Origin: Cohnella ginsengisoli
GTDB lineage: Bacteria; Bacillota; Bacilli; Paenibacillales; Paenibacillaceae
Direction of reading: 5' to 3'
DNA length: 64,000 bases
Assembly: GCF_029525555.1 (NCBI RefSeq)
Contig: NZ_JAPDHZ010000008.1
Location: forward strand, 682,001 to 746,000
The position numbers and the translations under genes are program-made. Shown in pieces: positions 8,901 to 15,897 of the stretch (within the stretch, counting starts at the first letter, position 1; each line of letters starts with the position of its first letter). The notes under the pieces are model-generated. The model was not told where the DNA came from, made no database searches, and worked only from the letters and a program-made list of their open reading frames with translations.

Positions 8901-9442
8901 ACGCGCGCAAGGCCGAATGGCACGGCGAGAAGGCGCCTCCCCCGCCGCCGGTTAACACGCAGCTTGACCTGGGCGTGGACGCCTACGTGCCGCCCGAATA
9001 TATTTACGACAGCATCCAGAAGATCGAGATTTACAAAAAGGTGGCTGCGGCGGCCTCGGGAGACGACGTCAGCGACCTGCTCGAGGAGCTGGTCGACCGG
9101 TTCGGAGATCCGCCGAAGCCGGTGCTGAGTCTCTTGAGCGTGGCGCGAATCAAGGCGCTCGCGCGGGTCTACGGCATCGAGTCGATCGTCAACCGCAACG
9201 ACGATCTGACGATCAAGTTCGAGGAGCGCCGCAGCGCGGAGCTCGACGCCAAAAAATTCAAGGCGCTCGAGGGCCGATATCAAGGCCGGGTGCAGCTGGT
9301 CCAGCAGACGCCGCATCCGCTCGTGCGCATCCGGGTCAAGGGCCTCGACGACGATTCAATGTTGGCGCTTGTCGAAGAGTTTCTGTTACAATATAAAGAA
9401 GCGACAAAATCCAAGGAGGAATTGCAAAATGCTGTACAATAA
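5918..9442 (+). CDS. mfd: Transcription-repair coupling factor Mfd
   Basis: 1174 aa from ATG 5918 behind AAGGGGAAAAGCG. The N-terminal UvrB-like module contains LLYPANELIAAE and the RxGGIADFFPL block. The RNA polymerase-interacting domain follows (LKVGDYVVHQNHGIGKYMGI). The RecG-like translocase has the Walker A motif CGDVGYGKTEVA, a Walker B/DEEQ motif (IVDEEQRFGV), TATPIPRTLHMSM and LRGRVGRSNR. The C-terminal TRCF domain closes the protein. It pushes stalled RNA polymerase off lesions and recruits UvrA. Its end overlaps the next gene by 14 nt. Confidence 0.98.
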   Translation: MKPLMNTLATDPDFQSVLAGLRGSMREQLVAGLSGSARQVMIAATVRELGRPVLVVTHNMFSAQKMAEDLQECLTAEEVLLYPANELIAAETAISSPETSARRMDALLQLAEGFRGVIVVPFSGVRRFQPSKDTMASAFITLRAGDTLPMDEFLRRMIGLGYERVDRVEQKGHLSVRGGIADFFPLTSASAVRVEWFDDEIDSIRTFDPADQRSIEKLESYTVRPCREIIADERRFANAAQHAFELLEGQLEKMADRQAKERLKSEITREIDDLRQNTYFSEIYKYISLLYPERQTLFDYVPKDTLLIMDEPNRLAETARQLERDETEWSTHLLSQGKSLPGFTLAVPAEQALYPRTFQTVYLSLFVRQIPHTQPQNIVNFVCRSMQSFHGQMNLLKAEMERWRKGGAHIVMLAGSAERAERMRRVLDDYQIETPEIVEGNLQSGFEMPSVKLVVITEGEMFTQKQRKARRVDRRMDNAERIKSYTELKVGDYVVHQNHGIGKYMGIGTLEVGGIHKDYLHVIYAGGDKLSIPVEQFDLIQKYVGSDEKEPKVSKLGGAEWNRVKSKVRSSVKDIADDLIKLYADRQATPGYGFGEDTPYQQEFEAMFPYDETTDQLRAIEEIKTDMRKPRPMDRLLCGDVGYGKTEVAIRAAFKAAIEGKQVAVLVPTTILAQQHYETFRERFSGYPFNIKVLSRFRTRKEQTETIKGVKAGTVDVLIGTHRLLSQDVVFKDLGLLIVDEEQRFGVSHKEKLKRLKTSVDVLTLTATPIPRTLHMSMLGVRDLSVIETPPENRFPVQTYVVEYSPTLVREAIERELARDGQVYFLFNRVQGIYQMAEQISALVPDAKIAVAHGQMSEQELERTILDFLDGEYDVLVSTSIIETGVDIPNVNTLIVHDADKMGLSQLYQLRGRVGRSNRIAYAYFGYQRDKVLNEVAEKRLQSIKEFTELGSGFKIAMRDLSIRGAGNLLGAEQHGFIASVGFDLYSQMLAEEVNARKAEWHGEKAPPPPPVNTQLDLGVDAYVPPEYIYDSIQKIEIYKKVAAAASGDDVSDLLEELVDRFGDPPKPVLSLLSVARIKALARVYGIESIVNRNDDLTIKFEERRSAELDAKKFKALEGRYQGRVQLVQQTPHPLVRIRVKGLDDDSMLALVEEFLLQYKEATKSKEELQNAVQ

Positions 9443-10607
9443 ACGCGGAACGTACCGTCGGTTCGCTTTTCTGCTGGCGGCCCTCGTTCTGCTCGCCGCG
9501 ACGGCAACCGCTTGCGGCAAGAGTAAAAACGAACAATCCGGCGCGTCGGCGTCCGCTTCGGCTTCATCCTCGGCCTCGGCCACCCCGACCGCTAGCATAG
9601 ATCCGGACACCGTGCTCGCCACCTGGGACGGCGGAGAGCTGAAGCAAGCCGAATTCGGCAAGTACGAAGCGTTCATGAACGTGACCAACCCGCAGATGGC
9701 GATGTACCTGTCGATCCCGCAGTACAAGGAAGAGATCGTCAAGCAATACATCCTGCAAAAGGCGTTTGCTGAACGCGCGACGGACGAGCAGAAGAAAGCG
9801 GGCAAGGCGCAGGCCGACGAGTTCAAGAAGCAGCTCGACACGGCGCTGAAGGACGAGACGAACGGCGCGTCCATCAAGGACGCGATGAAGAACAACAACA
9901 TCACCGAGGACGAGATGGTCGACCTCGTGGTGACGCTGGCGACGGGCGGCGAGATCAGCACCGCCAAGGAGAACGAAGTCAAGGCGACCGTCAAGGACGC
10001 CGACATCAAGGCCGAGTTCGACAAGGCGCCGGCCGACTACAACGTCGACACGGTGCGTCACATCCTCGTCTCCTTCACGGATCCTGCCACGAACAAGGAG
10101 CGTACCGACGCGGACGCGCTGAAGCGCGCGCAAGAAGTGAAGAAGAAGCTTGAGGACGGCGGAGACTGGACCGCGCTGGCGAAGGAATACTCCGACGACA
10201 CCGGCTCCAAGGACAACGGCGGCCTCTACGATAAGACGCAAGCCAAGACTTGGGTCGAAGAGTTCAAGAACGCGGCCAACACGCAGGCGATCGGCGCCAT
10301 CGGCGATCCGGTGAAGACGGAGTACGGCTATCACGTGATGAAGGTCGAAGCCCGCGAAGTCGCGACTTACGACAAGCTGTCCCAGACGGACAAGGACGCG
10401 ATCGTCAAGACGCTCGTCGATCCGAAGATGCAGACGTATATTCAGGAAGAAACGGACAAGCTGAAAATCAAGGTTACGCTGCCTGCCGAGCCTTCTCCAT
10501 CGCCGTCGGCTAGCGCATCGGCATCCGCGTCGGCTTCGGCCAGCGCGCCGGCATCCCCATCGGCGAGCGCTTCTGCGTCTCCGTCGGCCAGCGCGTCCAG
10601 CAAATAA
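9429..10607 (+). CDS. PpiC-type (parvulin) peptidyl-prolyl isomerase lipoprotein, PrsA/SurA-like
   Basis: 392 aa from ATG 9429, behind AAGGAGGAATTGCAAA inside the end of mfd. A lipoprotein signal peptide (LLAATATAC) gives an acylated Cys at about residue 27. A Ser/Ala linker, a SurA-like helical N-domain and a parvulin domain follow (TVRHILVSFTDPATNKE, GDWTALAKEYSDD, GYHVMKVE). The last ~37 residues are a Ser/Ala/Pro repeat tail, probably a wall spacer. It should assist folding of exported proteins at the membrane surface. A second PpiC lipoprotein lies at 52110-53080. Confidence 0.93.
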   Translation: MLYNKRGTYRRFAFLLAALVLLAATATACGKSKNEQSGASASASASSSASATPTASIDPDTVLATWDGGELKQAEFGKYEAFMNVTNPQMAMYLSIPQYKEEIVKQYILQKAFAERATDEQKKAGKAQADEFKKQLDTALKDETNGASIKDAMKNNNITEDEMVDLVVTLATGGEISTAKENEVKATVKDADIKAEFDKAPADYNVDTVRHILVSFTDPATNKERTDADALKRAQEVKKKLEDGGDWTALAKEYSDDTGSKDNGGLYDKTQAKTWVEEFKNAANTQAIGAIGDPVKTEYGYHVMKVEAREVATYDKLSQTDKDAIVKTLVDPKMQTYIQEETDKLKIKVTLPAEPSPSPSASASASASASASAPASPSASASASPSASASSK

Positions 10608-10622
10608 GAAGAACGCATGAAG

Positions 10623-10653
10623 GCACCCGGCTGCGCGCAGCCGGGTGCTTTTT
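10623..10653 (+). terminator. Terminator after the mfd-foldase unit
   Basis: Perfect 11-bp stem GCACCCGGCTG (10623-10633) / CAGCCGGGTGC (10638-10648), then TTTTT. Confidence 0.93.
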
Positions 10654-10711
10654 GAGTCTTGAGTCAGTTTTGTGTTTATCATTTTAGCGTCTAGTTGCTT
10701 TGCGCTGTCCC

Positions 10712-11505
10712 TTAGACGGATCCGAACATCTTATCCCCGCGCGGCTGATCCCCGCGGTCGTCGGGCTCTAGCGTGATGCCGATCTTGTCGAAGTCCAGGT
10801 TGGCCGCCTCGATCGGCATGGCCAGCACGCCCAAGCCCTGATCGTTGTCGGCTACGCGGAAGGTGCCCGCGCTCTTGCGTATGCCGTCCTTAAGCAGCCA
10901 AACCTGGTAGGCTTCATCGCCGCTGGTCGGCGAAGCGCCGTAGACGTAGACGACGAATTGGCGGCTCTTTCCGTTGTCGACGATACAGGCGATGCCGAAC
11001 GCCTGGGAAGCTTCCGGCGCTTCCGATTGGAGCGGGACGGCGAGCTTGACTTGCGAGGCCGGCACGGATAGCGCACGTTCGATCGGCGGCGGGGCTGCGC
11101 CGTTTTCCCGGAAGAGCTTGTAATTCCATACCGAGCTCGCCGCCAGCAGAATCAGCAGCACCGATGCGGAGACCGGGAGCCAGCGGCTTTTTCTCGTCCG
11201 CCGGTCTTCCCGACTGCTGCTTCGGACTGAATCCGTCCCACTCTTTACGCTACCCTTGGCGATTGCCAGATCCGCCTCCAGCGCGGCATTCATCACTTGG
11301 CGCTTCAGATCCTCGGGCGGTTCGATGTTCTCCATGTCCGCGTAAAGCGCCCCCATGCGAGCTGCAGATCGTTCCATTCGGCCCTGCAGGCTTCGCAGCC
11401 CGGAAGATGACGTTCGAAAGCGAGCCGCTCCTCGTCGCTGCAATCGCCGGTCATAACGGATAGACATAGATCGCATAGCGGCTTTTGCTTGTCATGCATC
11501 GTCAT
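10712..11505 (-). CDS. Anti-sigma factor (zinc-finger N-terminus, RskA-like C-terminus), frameshifted in this sequence
   Basis: The ATG at 11505 overlaps the stop of the sigma gene by one base; ATG 11499 is the alternative. The N-terminal part holds the anti-sigma zinc site (CDLC, then HLPGCEAC, i.e. H-x3-C-x2-C). After a frame change at the C run 11350-11354 (one base missing) the protein continues as GALYADMENIEPPEDLKRQV. It then has one membrane helix (VSASVLLILLAASSVW, about residue 115) and an extracytoplasmic RskA-type domain (YQVWLLKDGIRKSAGTF). Corrected length is 264 aa. It should hold the ECF sigma factor at the membrane until an envelope signal arrives. Confidence 0.82.
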
Positions 11506-12071
11506 CACTCTCCTTCCAAGGCCAGATGTCTGCGCAATATTCTCAAAGCCTGATGCAGTCTGTTCTTCACGGTACCGAGCGGTTCCCCGTATCGGGCCGC
11601 CAGCTCCCTGAGCGTGAAACCCTGCCAGTAAAAATGCTCCAGCAGCTCGATCTGAGGGCCGGTTAAATAACGGTAGGCGCCGCGAATTTGACCTTTGAGC
11701 GATTCGCGCTCGACACTGGCTTCGGGCGATGCGTCTTCGTCGCCGGGAATGCTCGCCAACTGATCGGACGTATAGGGAACGATGCCTGCGGACTCCCTGC
11801 GCTGCTTGCGCAGCCAATCGATCGTTATATTGCGGGTAATGGTAATGAGCCAGTTCGCGTATTTGCCTTTATCTTCGCTGTAATCGGAGTCGGTCGTCCA
11901 TAACCGCACGAATACCGACTGCACGATATCCCGCGCGGCCTGCTCCTCCCGGACGGCCCTGAACGCATACGAATAGACCAGGCTCGCGAAGCGGTCGTAC
12001 AGGACGGATAGCGCTTCTTGGCGCTTGAGCTTGACGAGCAGCATTAATTCATGGTCGGTTAAATGATGCAT
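11505..12071 (-). CDS. ECF-family RNA polymerase sigma factor
   Basis: 188 aa from ATG 12071, chosen because MHHLTDHELMLLVKLKRQEA is a typical ECF start and a GGAGG lies 10 nt upstream; the frame is open further. Region 2 is seen as ALSVLYDRFASLVYSYAFR and ARDIVQSVFVRLW. Region 4 is the helix-turn-helix GFTLRELAARYGEPLGTVKN. It is translationally coupled to the anti-sigma gene. Together with the two upstream cupredoxin genes it forms a minus-strand operon of envelope character. Confidence 0.92.
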   Translation of the reverse strand: MHHLTDHELMLLVKLKRQEALSVLYDRFASLVYSYAFRAVREEQAARDIVQSVFVRLWTTDSDYSEDKGKYANWLITITRNITIDWLRKQRRESAGIVPYTSDQLASIPGDEDASPEASVERESLKGQIRGAYRYLTGPQIELLEHFYWQGFTLRELAARYGEPLGTVKNRLHQALRILRRHLALEGE

Positions 12072-12157
12072 AGGGGCATAGCCTCCAAGGTCGGCTTGAG
12101 GAACGCCTTCGCGCATGCGGCGCTCCGATCGGTCGATCGCGGCGGGCGATACGGCAA

Positions 12158-12191
12158 GAGCAGGGGAACCGGCTAGCCGGTCTCCCTGCTC
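12158..12191 (-). terminator. Strong intercistronic hairpin between the cupredoxin lipoprotein and the sigma gene
   Basis: GAGCAGGG (12158-12165) pairs with CCCTGCTC (12184-12191), enclosing an inner ACCGGC/GCCGGT stem. There is no U-tract on either side, so it may be a processing or stability element rather than a full terminator. Confidence 0.4.
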
Positions 12192-12211
12192 GGATATGTG
12201 CGCGCGGGCGC

Positions 12212-12988
12212 TCAATCGGCCTTGACGACGATCGTCGCCCTCATGCCCGGATGGGGCGTGCAATAATAGCCGAATTCGCCTTCGTTCTCGAAAACGACCG
12301 TCTTCGACTCATCCTGGCCGAGAAGGCCGGTGTCGAAGGAGCCGTCGTCCGCGGTAGCCGTATGCTTGACCTTATCTCGATTCACGAACTTGACCGAGTC
12401 GCCCGGATGAATCTCCAGCTTTTCCACGGTGAAGCTGAAGTCGGAGATCTCGACGACATACGTCTTGGCGGCCGGCTTCTCGTCGTCGCCTCCGCCTTTA
12501 CCGCCATGCTTGTCATCCTGCGCCGAGGCGGAGGGAGACGGCTTGGGAGACGGCGATGGGGTTCCCTTCGTGCCCGAAGACGGGCGCGAGCTGGCGGTCT
12601 TAACCGCGTCTGCCGAAGGAGACGGCTTGTGCGATGCGGAGGCATGACTGCCGCTGTCGTCCGTTCCGCCAGAATGTCCGCCGCCGTCATCGGCTTCGCC
12701 GGAATGCTGCGCCTGCGGCGTCGCAGTCGGCTTCGGCGTAGCGTTTGCGGGCTCCGGGCTCGCGGTCGGCGTGCTCTCAGCCGTTTGCGCTTGCGCCGAG
12801 GCTTGCGTGCTCGCTGTCGGCTGCGCGTCGTCGTCCGCCGAAGCAGAGGCCGTCTGCGTCTGCGCAGCGGCGCTTGCCGAATGGGCGGCATGCGCGCCCT
12901 CCGTCCCCGCCGCGTTATCGGAGGAGGCTCCGCAAGCGGACAACGCCAGCATGACTGCGACCAGGAGCGCCGCGAGTAAGCTTCTCAT
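12212..12988 (-). CDS. Cupredoxin-domain lipoprotein
   Basis: 258 aa. A lipoprotein signal peptide (LLVAVMLALSAC) is followed by about 140 residues of Ala/Ser/Thr/Pro/His-rich low-complexity linker. The C-terminal ~90 residues are a plastocyanin-like cupredoxin (TYVVEISDFSFTVEKLEI, KHTATADDGSF, GYYCTPHPGM). The likely type-1 copper ligands His, Cys, His and Met are all present. It is probably a membrane-anchored blue-copper electron carrier. Start ATG 12988, with GAGAGGTG upstream, 13 nt after the neighbouring gene. Confidence 0.9.
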   Translation of the reverse strand: MRSLLAALLVAVMLALSACGASSDNAAGTEGAHAAHSASAAAQTQTASASADDDAQPTASTQASAQAQTAESTPTASPEPANATPKPTATPQAQHSGEADDGGGHSGGTDDSGSHASASHKPSPSADAVKTASSRPSSGTKGTPSPSPKPSPSASAQDDKHGGKGGGDDEKPAAKTYVVEISDFSFTVEKLEIHPGDSVKFVNRDKVKHTATADDGSFDTGLLGQDESKTVVFENEGEFGYYCTPHPGMRATIVVKAD

Positions 12989-13001
12989 TCGCCTGCACCT
13001 C

Positions 13002-14633
13002 TCATTTTACGATAATTTGGCCGGTCATGAACGATTTGTGCGGCTGGCAGTAGTAATCGTACGTTCCGGGCTTATCCAGCTTGATCGTATAGGATTCGTC
13101 CTTGGCGAGCAGCGGACCTGCGAAGCTGCCGTTCACCGCCACCGCGTTGTGCTTCATATCGTCGAAATTCGTGAAAATAATCGTCGATCCGGCTTCGACC
13201 GTAAGCGGTCCGGACCCGAACGAATAGTCCTTGATGTCGACATGATAAGTCTTGCCGGTCTGCTCGGCAGGCGCCGATGGCGCAGCTTGGCCTGCGGACG
13301 TGCCCGAAAACTTGGCCGGGTCCACTACGAACCAGACTTGGCCTACATTCTGGCCGGTGGCGTCGCCGTGCTTCGTGTCCTTTACGAAATAATAAAGCGC
13401 GTAGCCCTTAAAGGCTGCCTGCTTGCTGCCGTCGGGACGGGTGATCGTGCCGAAGTCCGCCGCGTTCAAAGTGGATGGCACTTTCCCGGCAGCCGCGCCG
13501 TAGGCCGGCCAGTTAGCGAGGCAGTTGTCCGTGCAGGCGCTGGTTTGCGGCGTGTCTTTATCGAAATAGTAGAGCGTGCGGCCTGCGCTGTCGGTCAGAT
13601 AACTGCCCAGCTCCGCGCTCTTGCCGATCATGACGCGATAGTCCGGCTTCGCTTCGAACCATACGCCCCCGACACCTTCGCCCAGCGTATCTCCAGCCTT
13701 GACGTCCTTGACGAACCGGTAAAGCGGCCAGCCTTTGTACATCCACTGTTTGACGCCGCTCGCATGCGTGACAACCGTGAAGTCCGCCGGATCCAGGCCG
13801 GCCGGAATCCGCAGTTCGTCGGCGGTCAGCAGCGGCCAATTGGCGACGCATTGACCTTGGCAAGCGTCGAGATCGTCCGCGTCGTTCGAAAAGTAGTACA
13901 GCGTAAGACCTTTTCCGTCGGCCAAATAGGCATCGCCGGCGGCATCATGGCGCAGCGCGATACGCTCGCCGGCAGGCAGCGACGCGGTTGCCGGAAGAAC
14001 GCCTTCCTTCTGAAGCATGTCGAAGAGCGGATGTCCCATCGCGGTCGGCGCCGACAGCGATTCGACCAGGGCTGCCGCCATATGCGCATTCGTGAGGGTT
14101 GGCGTACCGGCGATCGCCGCCAGTCCTTTGCCGGACGCGAACGCTTCCGTATCTTTGTAGGCGAAGTCTGCGTTCGAACGGTAGCCGAGCGTCTCGAGCA
14201 GCACCTTGTACAGCTGCTGCGAGCTAACGGGCGCGAGCGGGTTGAAGCGGTTCGCGCCTTCGCCCGCCCAGCCGTATTCGGGATGGCCGTGCAAGAAGGC
14301 CAGAATCGGCCGGTTGCTCGCGCCGGCGAGATTGGCGTCGGCGAAGCTGTCGGCGCCTTCGTATGCTTTGGCCGCTTCCAGCTTCCCTTGCAGTCTCAAC
14401 GAGATGATGGCCGCTTGGATGCGCGTCGTACCTTTGGCCAAGTAATCGGCCGTGACGCCGCTGCCTTCGCCGATCAGCAAGCCCAGCTCCGCGGCCGACT
14501 GACCGTCCGTCTTGACCGCCGCGCCGCCGGGCTGGACCGTCGCGGCCGGCGTATCCGCCGCCGACGCCAGGGCCGGCATCAGCAAGACCGCGCCAAGGGA
14601 GAATGCTGCCATCCATTTTCCGAATCCGTTCAT
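13002..14633 (-). CDS. Secreted multidomain protein: SLH-like segment, two PF03640-type repeats and a C-terminal cupredoxin
   Basis: About 543 aa from ATG 14633 (GGAGG 8 nt upstream; ATG 14639 also possible). A Sec signal peptide ends in ALASA. Residues ~30-190 resemble S-layer-homology modules (DYLAKGTTRIQAAIISLRLQ). Two repeats of the 'secreted repeat' type follow (LTLYYFSNDADDLDACQGQC and TLYYFDKDTPQTSACTDNC), each with a paired Cys and an NWP motif. The C-terminal cupredoxin keeps its copper ligands (MKHNAVAV, YDYYCQPHKSFM). It is likely a wall-associated redox protein acting with the lipoprotein encoded next to it. First gene of the operon. Confidence 0.85.
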   Translation of the reverse strand: MNGFGKWMAAFSLGAVLLMPALASAADTPAATVQPGGAAVKTDGQSAAELGLLIGEGSGVTADYLAKGTTRIQAAIISLRLQGKLEAAKAYEGADSFADANLAGASNRPILAFLHGHPEYGWAGEGANRFNPLAPVSSQQLYKVLLETLGYRSNADFAYKDTEAFASGKGLAAIAGTPTLTNAHMAAALVESLSAPTAMGHPLFDMLQKEGVLPATASLPAGERIALRHDAAGDAYLADGKGLTLYYFSNDADDLDACQGQCVANWPLLTADELRIPAGLDPADFTVVTHASGVKQWMYKGWPLYRFVKDVKAGDTLGEGVGGVWFEAKPDYRVMIGKSAELGSYLTDSAGRTLYYFDKDTPQTSACTDNCLANWPAYGAAAGKVPSTLNAADFGTITRPDGSKQAAFKGYALYYFVKDTKHGDATGQNVGQVWFVVDPAKFSGTSAGQAAPSAPAEQTGKTYHVDIKDYSFGSGPLTVEAGSTIIFTNFDDMKHNAVAVNGSFAGPLLAKDESYTIKLDKPGTYDYYCQPHKSFMTGQIIVK

Positions 14634-14672
14634 TCGCATGACCTCCAAATATGAGTTGGGTGATATTAGAGG

Positions 14673-14698
14673 TAACGCACGGAAAGGAAAAGCGGTTT
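14673..14698 (-). promoter_or_regulatory. Candidate ECF-sigma promoter of the cupredoxin operon
   Basis: On the minus strand AAACC (14698-14694), 16 nt, CGTTA (14677-14673) fits the ECF pattern AAC(C)/CGT. It lies 40 nt before the first start codon. If the operon's own sigma uses it, the unit is autoregulated; this is inference. Confidence 0.45.
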
Positions 14699-14824
14699 GA
14701 ACGAAATGAAAAAAAGCGAAAGGAGGGCAAATTGACGGAAATCGCTTTCATTGATTCTTCGCGGGCGACGCAGGGTAATTAATGGAAACCGAGGACTGGT
14801 CGCTGCGCCCGCCTGTGGGCGAGC

Positions 14825-14854
14825 GCATAAGAAATTGGGAGGGGTTAAATACTA
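14825..14854 (+). promoter_or_regulatory. Sigma-G type promoter of spoVT
   Basis: GCATA (14825-14829), 15 nt, TTAAATACTA (14845-14854): a full GYATA -35 and a good forespore -10. spoVT is a sigma-G gene in B. subtilis. The leader is about 120 nt. Confidence 0.7.
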
Positions 14855-14981
14855 CTCCCATGGTAAAAGATCAATCCTTATCCCTGAGCTACCGCGTTCG
14901 TCATACATGCCGTATGCCGTACCTGATGCGGCTTCGGGCCATGGTCCAAAACATCCAAGGAAAGTGGGGCATCTCGCAACC

Positions 14982-15524
14982 ATGAAAGCAACCGGAATAG
15001 TACGCCGCATCGACGATCTGGGCCGGGTAGTCATCCCGAAGGAAATCCGCAGGACGCTCCGCATCCGCGAAGGAGATCCGCTTGAGATCTTCGTGGACCG
15101 CGACGGGGAAGTCATTCTTAAAAAGTATTCGCCGATCGGCGAACTGGGCGACTTCGCCAAGGAGTACGCCGAGTCGCTCGCAGAGAGCACGGGTCATATT
15201 TGTCTGATCTCGGACCGTGACGCCGTCATCGCCGTCGCCGGCGCTTCCAAGAAGGAATATTTGGACAAAGCCATCGGGCAGACGCTCGAGAACTGCATGG
15301 AGAGCCGCAAGATCACGCTCGAAGCAAGCGGCGGTCAATTCGACCTGTTGCGCGACAACAGCGAGAGCTTGAGCGCATTCGTAGCCGCGCCGATCGTGGC
15401 AGGGGGCGACCCGATTGGGACGGTCGTGCTGCTTAGCCGCGAAGACGGCATGAAGATGGGCGAGATGGAGAGCAAGATGGTGGAGACGGCAGCCGGATTC
15501 CTGGCCAAGCAGATGGAGCAATAA
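14982..15524 (+). CDS. spoVT: SpoVT, AbrB-family stage V sporulation regulator
   Basis: 180 aa from ATG 14982, the conserved start. The swapped-hairpin AbrB DNA-binding domain is at residues 1-50 (MKATGIVRRIDDLGRVVIPK). The C-terminal GAF-like domain includes VAAPIVAGGDPIGTVVLLSR and ends VETAAGFLAKQMEQ. It modulates sigma-G genes in the forespore. The frame is open to 14751 but the upstream part is not conserved and covers the promoter. Terminator at 15559-15600. Confidence 0.97.
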   Translation: MKATGIVRRIDDLGRVVIPKEIRRTLRIREGDPLEIFVDRDGEVILKKYSPIGELGDFAKEYAESLAESTGHICLISDRDAVIAVAGASKKEYLDKAIGQTLENCMESRKITLEASGGQFDLLRDNSESLSAFVAAPIVAGGDPIGTVVLLSREDGMKMGEMESKMVETAAGFLAKQMEQ

Positions 15525-15558
15525 CAGCTGCAACGCGGTCCGCAACCAGACACAAATC

Positions 15559-15600
15559 AAGCTTCGCGAACGGAGAGATCCGGACCCGGAAGCTTTTTTT
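15559..15600 (+). terminator. Terminator after spoVT
   Basis: AAGCTTC (15559-15565) pairs with GAAGCTT (15589-15595), with further inner pairing, then TTTTT. Confidence 0.75.
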
Positions 15601-15622
15601 GTGCAGGCGCGCTATAAATGCA

Positions 15623-15650
15623 TTGCCAAGGTCTACATAAGAATTATAAT
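15623..15650 (+). promoter_or_regulatory. Sigma-A type promoter in the spoVT-spoVB gap
   Basis: TTGCCA (15623-15628), 16 nt, TATAAT (15645-15650). Its transcript would begin near 15657 and could read a 42-codon ORF and the SpoVB-like gene. Confidence 0.6.
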
Positions 15651-15656
15651 GCACGC

Positions 15657-15785
15657 ATGAGCTTCCGAAACGTTTTGGAAAGCCCTAGCGGCGGAATGAA
15701 AGCAGTTCTATCGATCGCGCCACGCGAACCAAAGCACGTTGACGAAAAGCAGATGTTCGTGTTCAGGCTGGACGGCGGCGAATAA
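15657..15785 (+). CDS. Possible small leaderless ORF (42 aa)
   Basis: ATG 15657 lies seven nt after the TATAAT box, at the expected transcription start, with no SD before it. The ORF (MSFRNVLESPSGGMKAVLSI, then a charged middle, ending FRLDGGE) stops at TAA 15783-15785. No family is recognised. It could equally be chance or a decayed gene. The remaining gap to 15897 shows no other feature. Confidence 0.2.
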   Translation: MSFRNVLESPSGGMKAVLSIAPREPKHVDEKQMFVFRLDGGE

Positions 15786-15897
15786 CGGCGGTAGATCGCG
15801 CTGCGAGCGCTAGGCGCTGAGGCGAAGTTGCCGGCTGCGAAAGTCGCGGAATGAGCGGGTTTACCGTGTAGCTCGGGCGCCTCCTCCCTATGCTATA

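Noticed and set aside
6704-9316. 870-codon minus-strand frame
   Set aside because: Antisense shadow of mfd, no RBS and no recognisable domain.
12771-14654. 627-codon plus-strand frame
   Set aside because: Antisense to the two cupredoxin genes, whose domains are clear on the minus strand.
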